NCBI GenBank assembly: GCA_017455685.1
Contig: JAFSZH010000085.1
Location: 1 to 34,102, forward strand
From: Oscillospiraceae bacterium
Lineage (GTDB): Bacteria; Bacillota; Clostridia; Oscillospirales; Oscillospiraceae
Direction: 5' to 3'
Length of the DNA: 34,102 bases
Part shown: positions 7,970 through 15,640 of the stretch, in pieces
How the letters are laid out: every line of letters begins with the position of its first letter
How positions within the stretch are numbered: position 1 is the stretch's first letter
Program-made: the position numbers and the translations under genes
The notes under the pieces: model-generated
The model's input: only the letters and a program-made list of their open reading frames with translations
Databases searched by the model: none
What the model was told of the DNA's origin: nothing

Positions 7970-9594
7970 CAGCGGTTCCAGATCCAGCCGAAGAGGATGT
8001 ACTGGATGATCCACTGCTTGACGCTGTATTTCACCGTGACGGTGCATTCCGCGCTGGCAAAGCCGTCGGCGGAGGTGCAGCGGATCACGGCGGTGCCCTC
8101 CGACAGGGCGTGGACCGTGCCGTCGGTATCCGCGGTGGCCACCGAGGGATCCGAGCTGGTGAAGCGCACCACGGGGTTATGGGCGTCCGCCGGAGCCAGG
8201 GACCAGGTGAGCTTGCCGGTCTCGTTCTCACGGAGGGAAATGACGGCGGGCTCCAGCAGGATATTGCTCACGGGGATCAGAGCGGCCATCTCCTCTTCCT
8301 CCAGCACGGCGCCGCAGTCCCTGCAGAGGATCTGCCGCAGACCGGTGGTGCCGTAGCCGGGATCCCGGACCACCACCCAGTCGCCGGGCACGTGAGGCGG
8401 GATCTCCTCCTGGGCGATCACCTGACCGCAGACGGAGCAGCTCTGGGCCTTCAGGCCGCTCTCCTCGGTGGTGGCTTCGCGGATGACGACCCATTCTCCC
8501 GGGGTGTGAGCGCCCAGCGTGAAGCTGTCCCGCCAGGTGTTGCCGCAGACGGTGCAGGTGTGGGTGGTGTAGCCGATCTCGGAGCAGGAGAAGGAGGTAA
8601 CCTCGTCCACGATGTGGGGCTCGCTGCACTTTTCGGGGGAGAGCACGGCGGTATAGTCAAAGACCTCGTCCCGGATGAAGCTGGGCTGGCAGGTGTTGAA
8701 GTCCAGATTGTTGTAGCTCAGCCGCTCGCCGATAAAGGCCTCGCAGTAGGCCCGCCGGTCCGCGTTGTCCTCGTAAAAGGTGATGGCGCCTTCCACGCTG
8801 GTGCGGACGATGGGCAGGGGCTCCTCCCGCTTGTCGTAGAGGTAAAACATGCCCACCAGACCGCCGTTGTGCACGTAGCCCCGACAGCTGTCGTAGCCGC
8901 GGAGCTTCACCACGGTGTCGCTGATGCCCACGTTGCCGTTGGAGAGCACGCCGCCCATGAACTGCTCGGACTTGATGGAGGCGTCGCACTCGTCACGGAA
9001 GACCATGGTCACGACCACCTGGCAGTTGGACACGGTGCAGGTGCCGAAACCCGCGATGCCGCCCACGCCCGCGTTGCAGCGGTCGCGGCCCTCCTCCGCC
9101 GGGCAGGCGGCGGTAAGATTCAGCCGGGCGTCCAGAAGGGAGCAGTTGATGAACTGGGCGTTCTTCACGTACCCGGCAAAGCCGCCCACGAAGCAGTCCT
9201 TGTCGCTGGTCACGTCGATATCCACGCCCTGCAGGGTGAGGTTGCGCACCTGCGCCCCGGTGAGGACGGAGAACAGTCCGGCGAACACGCTGTCATAGAC
9301 CTTGTCGTTGCCGTCCACGGTGTCGGCCCGGGTATAGCCCACGTCGGTGACGCGCAGGTTGTAAATGGTGTGTCCGTCGCCGTTCAGGACGCCCCGGAAC
9401 GCCACGGGCTCCCACTCCACGCCCTGCATATCCAGGTCGGCGGTGAGCCGGAAGCTGGCCGTGGGGTACATCCCCAGCTGGAAGAGGTCCTCCACGGAGC
9501 CGATGAGCATGTCCTCCTCGGCGGCGCGGGCCGGAACAGCTCCCAGCAGCAGCGCCGCCAGCAGCAGGACGATCATAATACGTCTTATTTTCAT
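7969..9594 (-). CDS. Secreted Big2-domain surface protein with CxxC repeats
   Basis: This 541-residue protein has a signal peptide (MKIRRIMIVLLLAALLLGA, likely cut after ARA at residue 24). An N-terminal repeat-rich beta domain of GLUG/adhesin style follows (FRLTADLDMQG, then FRGVLNGDGHTIYNL). Next are three short units each with a CxxC pair (CTVC, CSVC, CRDC) separated by HTPGEW/HVPGDW. A bacterial Ig-like group 2 domain (about residues 440-520, SSDPSVATAD then GTAVIRC) comes after, and the tail WIIQYILFGWIWNR is very hydrophobic. No LPXTG motif is seen. The ATG at 9594 has GGAGG upstream and a near-perfect promoter; upstream frame extension has no signal peptide. The likely role is adhesion or envelope structure. 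Confidence 0.85.
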   Translation of the reverse strand: MKIRRIMIVLLLAALLLGAVPARAAEEDMLIGSVEDLFQLGMYPTASFRLTADLDMQGVEWEPVAFRGVLNGDGHTIYNLRVTDVGYTRADTVDGNDKVYDSVFAGLFSVLTGAQVRNLTLQGVDIDVTSDKDCFVGGFAGYVKNAQFINCSLLDARLNLTAACPAEEGRDRCNAGVGGIAGFGTCTVSNCQVVVTMVFRDECDASIKSEQFMGGVLSNGNVGISDTVVKLRGYDSCRGYVHNGGLVGMFYLYDKREEPLPIVRTSVEGAITFYEDNADRRAYCEAFIGERLSYNNLDFNTCQPSFIRDEVFDYTAVLSPEKCSEPHIVDEVTSFSCSEIGYTTHTCTVCGNTWRDSFTLGAHTPGEWVVIREATTEESGLKAQSCSVCGQVIAQEEIPPHVPGDWVVVRDPGYGTTGLRQILCRDCGAVLEEEEMAALIPVSNILLEPAVISLRENETGKLTWSLAPADAHNPVVRFTSSDPSVATADTDGTVHALSEGTAVIRCTSADGFASAECTVTVKYSVKQWIIQYILFGWIWNR

Positions 9595-9633
9595 AGGGGT
9601 ACCTCCCGTCGAATTGGTCCTGTCAGAGATATC

Positions 9634-9661
9634 AGTATAACACATTTTCTTCATTTTGCAA
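9634..9661 (-). promoter_or_regulatory. Sigma-A promoter of the Big2 surface-protein operon
   Basis: On the minus strand TTGCAA (9656-9661), a 16-bp spacer and TATACT (9634-9639) preceded by TGT form an extended promoter, 40 bp before the ATG. Confidence 0.7.
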
Positions 9662-9696
9662 AGCGCCGGACGCTTCCACCGGGACGGAAAAAGTTG

Positions 9697-9702
9697 TATA
9701 AT
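9697..9702 (+). promoter_or_regulatory. -10 box of the dus promoter
   Basis: A perfect TATAAT lies 37 bp before the dus ATG. The -35 region (around 9673-9679, CTTCCAC) is weak. It is divergent from the surface-protein promoter, with about 35 bp between the two -35 regions and -10 boxes. Confidence 0.6.
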
Positions 9703-9739
9703 GACCGTATCCGGAAAAAAGAAACGCCGTGAGGTCGCC

Positions 9740-10678
9740 ATGAGATATGATTTTGCCCCCATGGAGGGGGTCACCACCGCATTTTACCGCCGGGTCCACA
9801 GCGCTCTGTTCGGCGGCGCGGACCGGTATTTTGCCCCGTTCATCTCGCCCACGTCCGACCATCTCTTCACGCCCCGGGAGCTGCGGGAGCTGCTGCCGGA
9901 GAATAACCCCGGCCAGACGCTGGTACCCCAGCTCCTCTGCAAAAGCGGGGAGGACGCCCTCTGGGCCGTCCGGGGGCTGGCGGACATGGGCTATGAGGAG
10001 GTCGATCTGAATCTGGGCTGTCCCTCCGCCACCGTGACCGCCAAAGGCAAGGGGGCCGGGCTCCTGCGCACCCCGGACGCGCTGCGGGAACTGCTGGACA
10101 CGGTCTTTGCTGGCGCGGAGGTCCGCATCTCGCTGAAATCCCGGCTGGGATATACCGGCACGGAGGAATTCCCCGCCCTGCTGGAGCTCTATAATCAGTA
10201 CCCCGTCGCGGAGCTGATCCTCCACTGCCGCACCCGGCAGGAGCTGTACGCCGGGCCGGTGCATTATGAGGCCTTCGACTACGCTCTGGCGCACAGCCGC
10301 GCCCCGGTGTGCTTCAACGGGAATCTGTTTACCGCGGAGGACTGCGCCGCCTTCGCCGCGGCCTATCCCGCACAGGGAGCGGCGATGCTGGGCCGGGGAG
10401 CGGCCCGGGACCCTGCGCTGTTCCGCCGTCTGCGGGGCGGGCCTCCGGCCTCCCGGGAGGAGCTGCGCTGCCTGCATGAGGAGCTCTACGCCCTGTACAG
10501 GGAGGCCTTCGGCGCCGTCAACGGCATGCGCCGGATGAAGGAGCTGTGGAGCTATCTGCTCTGCAGCTTTTCCGGCGCGGAGGAGATACGCAAAAGGATG
10601 TTCCGCACCAAGGACGTGGGAATCTTTGAAGACTGCGTGGCCGCGGCGTTCCGGGAACTGCCTCTTCGATGGGAATGA
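9740..10678 (+). CDS. tRNA-dihydrouridine synthase
   Basis: This 312-residue FMN enzyme reduces uridine to dihydrouridine in tRNA. It has the family start FAPMEGVTT, the catalytic NLGCPS block with Cys94, the ISLKSRLGYTG block and LHCRTRQELYAGPVHYE. A late GRGAARDPALF segment corresponds to the flavin phosphate-binding region. The best start is the ATG at 9740 (MRYDFAPMEG), which places the first family block right at the N terminus. A longer open frame from 9656 runs through the promoter. Which tRNA position it modifies is not clear from sequence. A strong terminator follows the stop directly. Confidence 0.92.
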   Translation: MRYDFAPMEGVTTAFYRRVHSALFGGADRYFAPFISPTSDHLFTPRELRELLPENNPGQTLVPQLLCKSGEDALWAVRGLADMGYEEVDLNLGCPSATVTAKGKGAGLLRTPDALRELLDTVFAGAEVRISLKSRLGYTGTEEFPALLELYNQYPVAELILHCRTRQELYAGPVHYEAFDYALAHSRAPVCFNGNLFTAEDCAAFAAAYPAQGAAMLGRGAARDPALFRRLRGGPPASREELRCLHEELYALYREAFGAVNGMRRMKELWSYLLCSFSGAEEIRKRMFRTKDVGIFEDCVAAAFRELPLRWE

Positions 10679-10708
10679 AAAAGCTGCTTCGAAAGAAGCA
10701 GCTTTTTT
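10678..10708. terminator. Bidirectional terminator after dus
   Basis: The stem AAAAAGCTGCTTC / GAAGCAGCTTTTTT around a GAAA loop starts at the dus stop and ends at the stop of the convergent GT2-GtrA gene. T-runs exist on both strands. Confidence 0.85.
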
Positions 10709-11799
10709 CATTCCTCATGGAACACCCATTTTTTCTGGATGCGGTAGCTGGCCAGGAACAGCAGGCAGTCCACCGGGATCTTGATGGCGGTCTCCATGAC
10801 GCGGCTGACGTGAAACACCCGGTTGAGCAGCGTCACCAGCAACGCGGAGAGGGCGCACAGCACCGCCGCCAGGGCGAAGTATCGCGCCGCCGACTGCCGG
10901 ATATCCCGCTTGCTGCGGAACACCAGATGGCGGTTCAGCAGGAAATTCACGATGGAGGAGATCACGCGGGCGCCCGCCGTGGCGCCCAGCTCCCGGCCGC
11001 CGTCGGCCAGCGAGCGAAGGAGCACGCTGTTGAACAGGGTAAAGAGCCCGTTGTCCAGCAGGAAGCAGGCGATGGAGCTGGCGGAGAAGGTCAGAAAGGA
11101 CCTGGCCTGGCGAAACATGTGGCGGAAGATGATCTTATAGATCTTCCAGCTGTCCCGGAGGGCGTTGAAGTGACTGGACTGGTTCTCGTCGATGTAAACG
11201 GTGTCGATGACCACCTCACCGATGCCCACCCCGGCACTCCGGAGAGACAGAAGCATCTGGGTCTCGTACTCGTAGCGCTCTCCCTCGATGGCGCACATCA
11301 GCCCCAGGTGCTCCGCCGCGATGGCCCGGAGCCCGGTCTGGGTATCCGTGACGCTGACGCCGCAGGCCAGCTTCATGATGGAGCGGGTGATGGTGTTGCC
11401 CAGTCTGCTCCGCAGCGGCACGTGCTCCAGAGAGAAGTCCCGCACTCCCAGCCACACCTTGTCCGGCTGGGCGGTCATGGCCTCGGCGCAGGCGCGCACG
11501 TCGTGGGGCCGGTGCTGGTTGTCCCCGTCCACGGTGACCACGCCGTCGATGTCCGGCCGGTGCTCCATGCACCAGGCAAAGGCGGTCTTCATGGCCCGGC
11601 CCTTGCCCTTGTTGACCTCGTGGGTCAGCACGGTGACCTCCGGGTGTTCCGCGGCCTTTTCAAAGGGCCACAGATGGTCGGCGTGGCTGCCGTCGTTCAC
11701 GAGAACGATATCCCGGAAGCCCTCGGAGAGCAGCCCCTCCACCACCTGGATCAGCTTGTCGTCCGGGTCCAGGGAGGGGACGATGATGGTAACGTTCAT
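10708..11799 (-). CDS. Glycosyltransferase family 2 fused to a GtrA-like membrane domain
   Basis: This 363-residue protein has an N-terminal GT-A glycosyltransferase domain (TIIVPSLDPDDK, VLVNDGSHADH, then VVTVDGDNQHRP with the DxD-like metal site) at about residues 1-225. A GtrA-like domain of four membrane helices follows (SFLTFSASSIACFLLDNG, FLLNRHLVFRS, YFALAAVLCALSALLVTLL, and IPVDCLLFLASYRIQKKWVF). Such proteins typically transfer a sugar to a polyprenyl-phosphate carrier for decoration of teichoic acids or surface glycans. It is the last gene after the glycosidase and NTF2-like genes, which supports a role in envelope glycan modification. The substrate sugar cannot be inferred. Confidence 0.88.
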   Translation of the reverse strand: MNVTIIVPSLDPDDKLIQVVEGLLSEGFRDIVLVNDGSHADHLWPFEKAAEHPEVTVLTHEVNKGKGRAMKTAFAWCMEHRPDIDGVVTVDGDNQHRPHDVRACAEAMTAQPDKVWLGVRDFSLEHVPLRSRLGNTITRSIMKLACGVSVTDTQTGLRAIAAEHLGLMCAIEGERYEYETQMLLSLRSAGVGIGEVVIDTVYIDENQSSHFNALRDSWKIYKIIFRHMFRQARSFLTFSASSIACFLLDNGLFTLFNSVLLRSLADGGRELGATAGARVISSIVNFLLNRHLVFRSKRDIRQSAARYFALAAVLCALSALLVTLLNRVFHVSRVMETAIKIPVDCLLFLASYRIQKKWVFHEE

Positions 11800-11816
11800 A
11801 GGTGTCCCTCACGCAT

Positions 11817-11851
11817 CTGACTGCGATGAAACGATGCTTCACCGCAGTCAG
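11817..11851 (-). other. Inverted repeat between NTF2-like and GT2-GtrA genes
   Basis: Perfect 9-bp arms CTGACTGCG and CGCAGTCAG, 17 bases apart, fill most of the 60-bp gap between the two genes. There is no T-run. It may be an mRNA stem that adjusts expression between the genes. Confidence 0.4.
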
Positions 11852-11859
11852 GATGTCTG

Positions 11860-13560
11860 TCAAAGCGTTTCAAAGTTGCTGATGATGAAGCCGTTGTCGG
11901 TCTTGAGGAAGTAGATGCGCATGGTGGCGTCGGCATAGTCCACGTGCTGACCGTTGATGGTGCAGTCGGCGTCGTAGGTCACGTCCACACTGTAGCAGTT
12001 GTCCGCCCAGATCACCACGCCGCCGGAGGTGGTTTTGGAGGTGTCGATGTTGGCGTAGGCGGTGTTCCAGTACACGCCGTCATAGGTGGCGCGCAGGTCC
12101 TGATAGGCCTGGGTACCGGGGGTCAGATAGGCAAGGGCGTTGTACATGTTGCCCCAGGTGCCGTTGCCGCCGCTCATATAGTAGAAGAGATAAGCGCGGA
12201 CGAAAGCCACGGACTTCTCCCGGTAGGCCAGGGCCTGATCGTCGGGCAGGCACAGCAGGAAGTCGCCGTTGGCGGTCTCGGTGATGGTGCGGCCCACGGG
12301 GGGATCCACCGTCAGCTCCGGCGGCAGCAGCAGACCATCCACCTTGTAGGTGTCCCAGGACACCGGGTTTTCCAGCTTGTCCCGCAGGGGCTCATAGGTG
12401 AAGTAGCTGGTGGAGTCCACCATGTAGTCCCGGTTCAGCTCGATCCCGTTGCAGTAGATGCGGCTGCCGGAGGCCACCCGCACGGAGGCGGATTCCTTCC
12501 CCTGGAGCAACATCTCCACCTGGGAGACGGTCCAGTTCACGTCGCTGCCGCTGAGAGTGATCCGCGCCATGGTCTCGTCGCCGTTTTTCAGCACGTACAC
12601 GGGGTTTTCCTGGGTAAACTCCAGAGCCTTGAAGGACTCCAGCGCCTCGGGGGCGTACTTCTCGGAAATGACCTGGGCCGTGCGCTCGGCGCCGTCCAGA
12701 CCGTCCGGATGGGACTGGTTCCACAGGCCGATCCAGTAGTCCGCGGTGAGCTGGTCCCGCCAGGCCTCAAAGGCCCGCTGGGGCGCCCGGTGGACGTCCT
12801 TTTCATGCTGGCGCTCCGCGGCCTGGGCGGCAAGCGTCTCGGAAAACGCCGCGTCCTCCCGGTCCTTCTGCTTCTGGTACTTGTCCAGAATGACCCACAG
12901 CGCCGCCAGGACGCCGATGATGATCACCAGCAGGATGATGAGATAGATCCGAAGACCCTTTTTGAAGCGATCTTTTCTTCTCCGTCTCTTTTTGCCGCGG
13001 CCGCGCTTCTTCCCCTGGGGGCTCTTCTTCCGGGGCTGCTCGCCGTCGGGTCGGGGCCTGTGGTCGGAAGGACGAGAGGGCTTCCGGTCGGAGGACTTTC
13101 GCTCCCCCTGGGGTCGGCGTTCGGGAGCGGGCATTTTCTCGCTCTCCGGCTTTTCCTCCGGGGCCGGACGCTCCGGCGCGGGAGCGCTCTCCGGCCGGGA
13201 GAGCTTTTCGCTGAAGAAGTCGAAGGCTTCCGGCTCCTTTGCCGCCTCTTCCGGAGCGGAGTCCGCGGTGAAGAGGGCGAAGGGGTCCTCGCCGGCGGGC
13301 TCCTCCGCGGGAGCGTCGGCCCACCCGGTCATGGACGGCACGTTCAGCTCCTTCACGGGCACCACGTTCGCCAGCGGCGGGAACTCCGGCTGCGCTGGGG
13401 TCAGGGGCACGTTGCTGACTTCAAAAGAGAGGATATCGTCCAGCTCGTCGGCGTCCCGCAGGATGTCCTCGTCCCATGCGGCAAAGATGTCCTCGGTGTC
13501 GTTGGTTTCGGTATAGCCGCTCCGCGGGGAAGGATTCTTTTTCTTTTCATGTTTTCCCAT
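11860..13560 (-). CDS. Membrane-anchored NTF2-like protein, copy 1 (function unknown)
   Basis: This 566-residue protein has a long cytoplasmic N terminus (about residues 1-200) that is acidic, then rich in Pro, Glu and Lys and probably disordered. It ends in a strongly basic stretch (KKRGRGKKRRRRKDRFKKG, about 184-202). One membrane helix (203-226) follows and then an extracellular domain of about 340 residues. The C-terminal part, from YKVDGLLLPPE (405-415) to FIISNFETL, resembles an NTF2-like fold and is clearly homologous to the protein at 27032-28345. It has 11 bp of spacing after the phosphodiester glycosidase gene, and the ATG has GAGGGA upstream. The extra cytoplasmic tail is absent from the second copy. 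The function is unknown; I infer a partner of the glycosidase at the cell surface. Confidence 0.75.
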   Translation of the reverse strand: MGKHEKKKNPSPRSGYTETNDTEDIFAAWDEDILRDADELDDILSFEVSNVPLTPAQPEFPPLANVVPVKELNVPSMTGWADAPAEEPAGEDPFALFTADSAPEEAAKEPEAFDFFSEKLSRPESAPAPERPAPEEKPESEKMPAPERRPQGERKSSDRKPSRPSDHRPRPDGEQPRKKSPQGKKRGRGKKRRRRKDRFKKGLRIYLIILLVIIIGVLAALWVILDKYQKQKDREDAAFSETLAAQAAERQHEKDVHRAPQRAFEAWRDQLTADYWIGLWNQSHPDGLDGAERTAQVISEKYAPEALESFKALEFTQENPVYVLKNGDETMARITLSGSDVNWTVSQVEMLLQGKESASVRVASGSRIYCNGIELNRDYMVDSTSYFTYEPLRDKLENPVSWDTYKVDGLLLPPELTVDPPVGRTITETANGDFLLCLPDDQALAYREKSVAFVRAYLFYYMSGGNGTWGNMYNALAYLTPGTQAYQDLRATYDGVYWNTAYANIDTSKTTSGGVVIWADNCYSVDVTYDADCTINGQHVDYADATMRIYFLKTDNGFIISNFETL

Positions 13561-13571
13561 GGCGGTATCCC

Positions 13572-14642
13572 TCAATTCAAGACGAGAATGGCGTCGGCCA
13601 TCTGGCGCATGCCGATCAGGTTGGAGCCGCGGGTGATCTGCTCACCGTTATAGTACATCTGGGAGGAGGAACCGCCGTCCAGGTTGGCGGCGTTCACCGC
13701 GCCGTATTCGTACATGATCCAGGCGATATCATCGTAGGTGGCGCCCAGGCTGTCGGGCTTCCGGCCCTCGATCACCATCAGCAATATGGCGCCGTCGGCC
13801 CGCTGGCCGATGCAGGTCCGGGGGTTGTTGCCGCCGCCCAGCTTGTTTTTCAGTTCGTTGGACATGCACACGCCGTCCTTCACCAGCACCGGGCCGGGGG
13901 AGAAGCTGACGGCGCTCTGCAAATTCAGATCCAGGGCCTGGTGGCCGTACATGTCGCCCACGTGGAGGATGTGGTCGGCGTCGAAGCCGATGACGTTGAT
14001 ATACCAGGTGTAGGGATCGCCCCAGGCGATCTGGCCGTTCCGGATCACCAGCCCGTCCGGGGTGCCGCCGTTGCCGCCGCCGTTGGGGTCGTAGAAGCCG
14101 CCGGCGTTGGTGCCGCCGATGGCCTGGTACTTGTCGATGAACTCATAGAGATACATGCCGTGATAGGCCGGACCGTAGTTTTCCAGCGTGCCCACGATGA
14201 CCTTGGAGGGGTCGCGGATGATCATCAGCTTGCCCTTGTAGGTAGAGCCCTTGATATTCACGATCTCCAGCCACTCGTCGCTGGAGGCGTTCTCCGCCGG
14301 AGGCTCGGCGATGACCACCTGCACGGGGCCGTCCCCGGTCACGTCCGGAGCCATGGTGCCGTCCTCAAAGGGCAGCTCGGTAAAGGTGTCCGGCGCGGCG
14401 TCGGGCTCGTCATCGAAGACCGGGTGGAGGATGCTCTCCACCTTGTCCCGGGGCAGGTAGAGCCTGGGCACGAATTTCAGGGCGCTGGTCTCGTCAAAGG
14501 TGGAGACGAAGCGCCTCTGCCACTCGGCGGAGGGACCCCACGCCACAACGCCCAGCGCGCCCAGCGCCAGGATCACGACCATCAGGACCGTCAGAAGGAT
14601 CACGGTCAGAGTGCGGCCCACGCCGCGGAAAAACCTCTTCAA
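13572..14642 (-). CDS. Membrane-anchored phosphodiester glycosidase (NAGPA-like), copy 1
   Basis: This 356-residue protein has a short basic N terminus, one membrane helix (TLTVILLTVLMVVILALGAL, about residues 10-30) and a linker. A phosphodiester glycosidase domain (PF09992 family, related to the lysosomal uncovering enzyme) follows. Family blocks are GGTNAGGFYDPN, SFSPGPVLVKDGV, NPRTCIGQRADGAI and NAANLDGGSSSQMYY. Such enzymes cleave sugar-phosphodiester bonds; in bacteria they are tied to exopolysaccharide or wall polymers. I chose the TTG at 14642 because AGAGAGG lies 8 bases before it. The TTG at 14672 would give 10 more residues but has no ribosome site. It heads the operon with the NTF2-like and GT2-GtrA genes. 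Confidence 0.85.
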   Translation of the reverse strand: MKRFFRGVGRTLTVILLTVLMVVILALGALGVVAWGPSAEWQRRFVSTFDETSALKFVPRLYLPRDKVESILHPVFDDEPDAAPDTFTELPFEDGTMAPDVTGDGPVQVVIAEPPAENASSDEWLEIVNIKGSTYKGKLMIIRDPSKVIVGTLENYGPAYHGMYLYEFIDKYQAIGGTNAGGFYDPNGGGNGGTPDGLVIRNGQIAWGDPYTWYINVIGFDADHILHVGDMYGHQALDLNLQSAVSFSPGPVLVKDGVCMSNELKNKLGGGNNPRTCIGQRADGAILLMVIEGRKPDSLGATYDDIAWIMYEYGAVNAANLDGGSSSQMYYNGEQITRGSNLIGMRQMADAILVLN

Positions 14643-14703
14643 TGTATATTCCTCTCTCTCCGGCAAAGCCAAAGGATCGATATGCCGATAACAATTCCAC
14701 GAT

Positions 14704-14732
14704 AGTATAACCTAAAACTTCCGCTTTCGCAA
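14704..14732 (-). promoter_or_regulatory. Sigma-A promoter of the glycosidase operon (copy 1)
   Basis: On the minus strand TTGCGA (14727-14732), a 17-bp spacer and TATACT (14704-14709) lie about 60 bp before the start codon. Confidence 0.7.
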
Positions 14733-14776
14733 GTGAAACTGTGGCAAGATTCCGCATAAGAATACTCCTATGACGC

Positions 14777-14812
14777 AAAAACGCCCGGATACGTTCGCAT
14801 CCGGGCATTTTT
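14777..14812. terminator. Terminator of the tetR-type gene
   Basis: The stem GCCCGGAT / ATCCGGGC (14783-14790, 14799-14806) is flanked by AAAAAC on the left and ATTTTTG on the right. On the minus strand it follows the regulator stop by 13 bases and ends in a T-run. It also marks the left edge of the lower-G+C region. Confidence 0.8.
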
Positions 14813-14819
14813 GATTGAA

Positions 14820-15470
14820 TTAAGTTGCACTTCGAAGCGCGTCTACGATCCTGCGCACTTCCTCATTGGGGATCCGGTTTACATTGGTGATAGACTGAGC
14901 GATGATCCGCTTGATTTCGCACCGGTCCACGCCCATGTACAGAAGCGGGGCCGACAGGATCATGTCGATCACCTTTTCGAAGCTGATGGGGGACTCATGG
15001 CGGACGATCAGATTGATAAACCGCTGCTCGATTCCCTGGGACGCATGGAATATCGCCGAGAGTTCATTATCGGACAAATCCAGACCAAAGGCGTCGGTAT
15101 AAAACCGGTAATTCCGCAGAGCGTTCGGGAGAACGTATTCCGTTACGATGCCCTCGTTGATAAAGTCAGAGTACAGTCTGAAAATGTTATTATCCCAATA
15201 CATTACCTTATAGTGAAGCCGCAGATAAGTGGCAAGATAATACTTATCCTTGTTGGGTAGCAGCTTGAGCAAGTGCGTGGAGATCGTGTCATAGAGATCT
15301 CCGTATATAATACTTCCGAGCGCTTTCTTATTCGGGAAATAGTATAGAATATTGGAATGGTGGATCGAAACCTTATCAGCTACATTCCGCAGTGAAGTGT
15401 TGTAGTAACCGTTGGTGTAAAACAATTCTCTTGCTGCAGAAATGATATCTTCCTTCAGATCGGCCTTCAT
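14820..15470 (-). CDS. TetR/AcrR-family transcriptional regulator
   Basis: This 216-residue protein has an N-terminal TetR helix-turn-helix (ARELFYTNGYYNTSLRNVAD to HHSNILYYFPNKKAL, about residues 13-50) and a variable all-helical ligand domain. The start is the ATG at 15470 with AGGAGGGG upstream. An in-frame ATG 24 bases earlier has no good ribosome site. It is divergent from an MFS transporter gene, and the 170 bp between the starts carries three related palindromes that overlap both promoters, the usual layout of an autoregulated repressor of a transporter. Codon use is more AT-rich than in the flanking genes. The inducer is unknown; the URO-D-like protein and the two transporters suggest a small organic metabolite. 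Confidence 0.9.
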   Translation of the reverse strand: MKADLKEDIISAARELFYTNGYYNTSLRNVADKVSIHHSNILYYFPNKKALGSIIYGDLYDTISTHLLKLLPNKDKYYLATYLRLHYKVMYWDNNIFRLYSDFINEGIVTEYVLPNALRNYRFYTDAFGLDLSDNELSAIFHASQGIEQRFINLIVRHESPISFEKVIDMILSAPLLYMGVDRCEIKRIIAQSITNVNRIPNEEVRRIVDALRSAT

Positions 15471-15502
15471 CTGCTGCCCCTCCTGTATGCGCATATAAAA
15501 AT

Positions 15503-15508
15503 ATTATA
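15503..15508 (-). promoter_or_regulatory. -10 box of the tetR-type gene
   Basis: A perfect TATAAT on the minus strand lies 32 bp before the ATG. The region at the -35 distance overlaps palindrome 1 (15515-15528) and its flanking T-run, so a bound repressor would block this promoter. Confidence 0.6.
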
Positions 15509-15514
15509 GCATAG

Positions 15515-15528
15515 TTCACCGCGGTAAA
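15515..15528. promoter_or_regulatory. Operator 1: TTCACCGCGGTAAA
   Basis: The core ACCGCGGT is a perfect 8-bp palindrome flanked by TT and AA. The same 14 bases recur exactly at 15567-15580. The site lies between the regulator -10 box and the -35 box of the MFS promoter. Confidence 0.8.
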
Positions 15529-15534
15529 AAAGTC

Positions 15535-15563
15535 TTGACAAATATTTTTTTATGATATATGCT
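15535..15563 (+). promoter_or_regulatory. Consensus promoter of the MFS transporter operon
   Basis: TTGACA at 15535-15540, a 17-bp AT-rich spacer and TATGCT at 15558-15563. It is bracketed by operators 1 and 2, so repression by occlusion is expected. The 5' leader would be about 70 bases. Confidence 0.85.
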
Positions 15564-15589
15564 TTTTTCACCGCGGTAAAAAAGCATAT
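15557..15589. promoter_or_regulatory. Operator 2: long near-perfect inverted repeat
   Basis: ATATGCTTTTTT, one unpaired C, the palindrome ACCGCGGT and AAAAAAGCATAT form a 33-base inverted repeat with a single unpaired base. It starts inside the -10 box and covers the expected transcription start. Its core is 52 bp (about five helical turns) from that of operator 1, so both would be on the same DNA face. Confidence 0.8.
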
Positions 15590-15604
15590 TTTTTTTGGCC
15601 TGGA

Positions 15605-15621
15605 TTTTACCAAGGTCAAAA
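15605..15621. promoter_or_regulatory. Operator 3 (degenerate): TTTTACCAAGGTCAAAA
   Basis: The half-sites ACC and GGT keep the two-base spacing of operators 1 and 2 (ACCAAGGT against ACCGCGGT), with the same T and A flanks. It lies in the leader, 3 bases before the GGGAGGA ribosome site of the MFS gene. It is an inference that the same regulator binds here. Confidence 0.5.
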
Positions 15622-15640
15622 CTGGGAGGAGATGCTAATC

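Noticed and set aside
7970-8047. Longer N terminus of the YgjP-type peptidase
   Set aside because: The extra residues fall inside the surface-protein gene in another frame, and the ATG at 7969 overlaps its stop in a coupled arrangement.
15557-15600. Operator 2 with following T-run as an intrinsic terminator
   Set aside because: The -10 box lies within its left arm, so transcription starts inside the repeat and the full hairpin cannot form in the RNA. A role as operator fits better.
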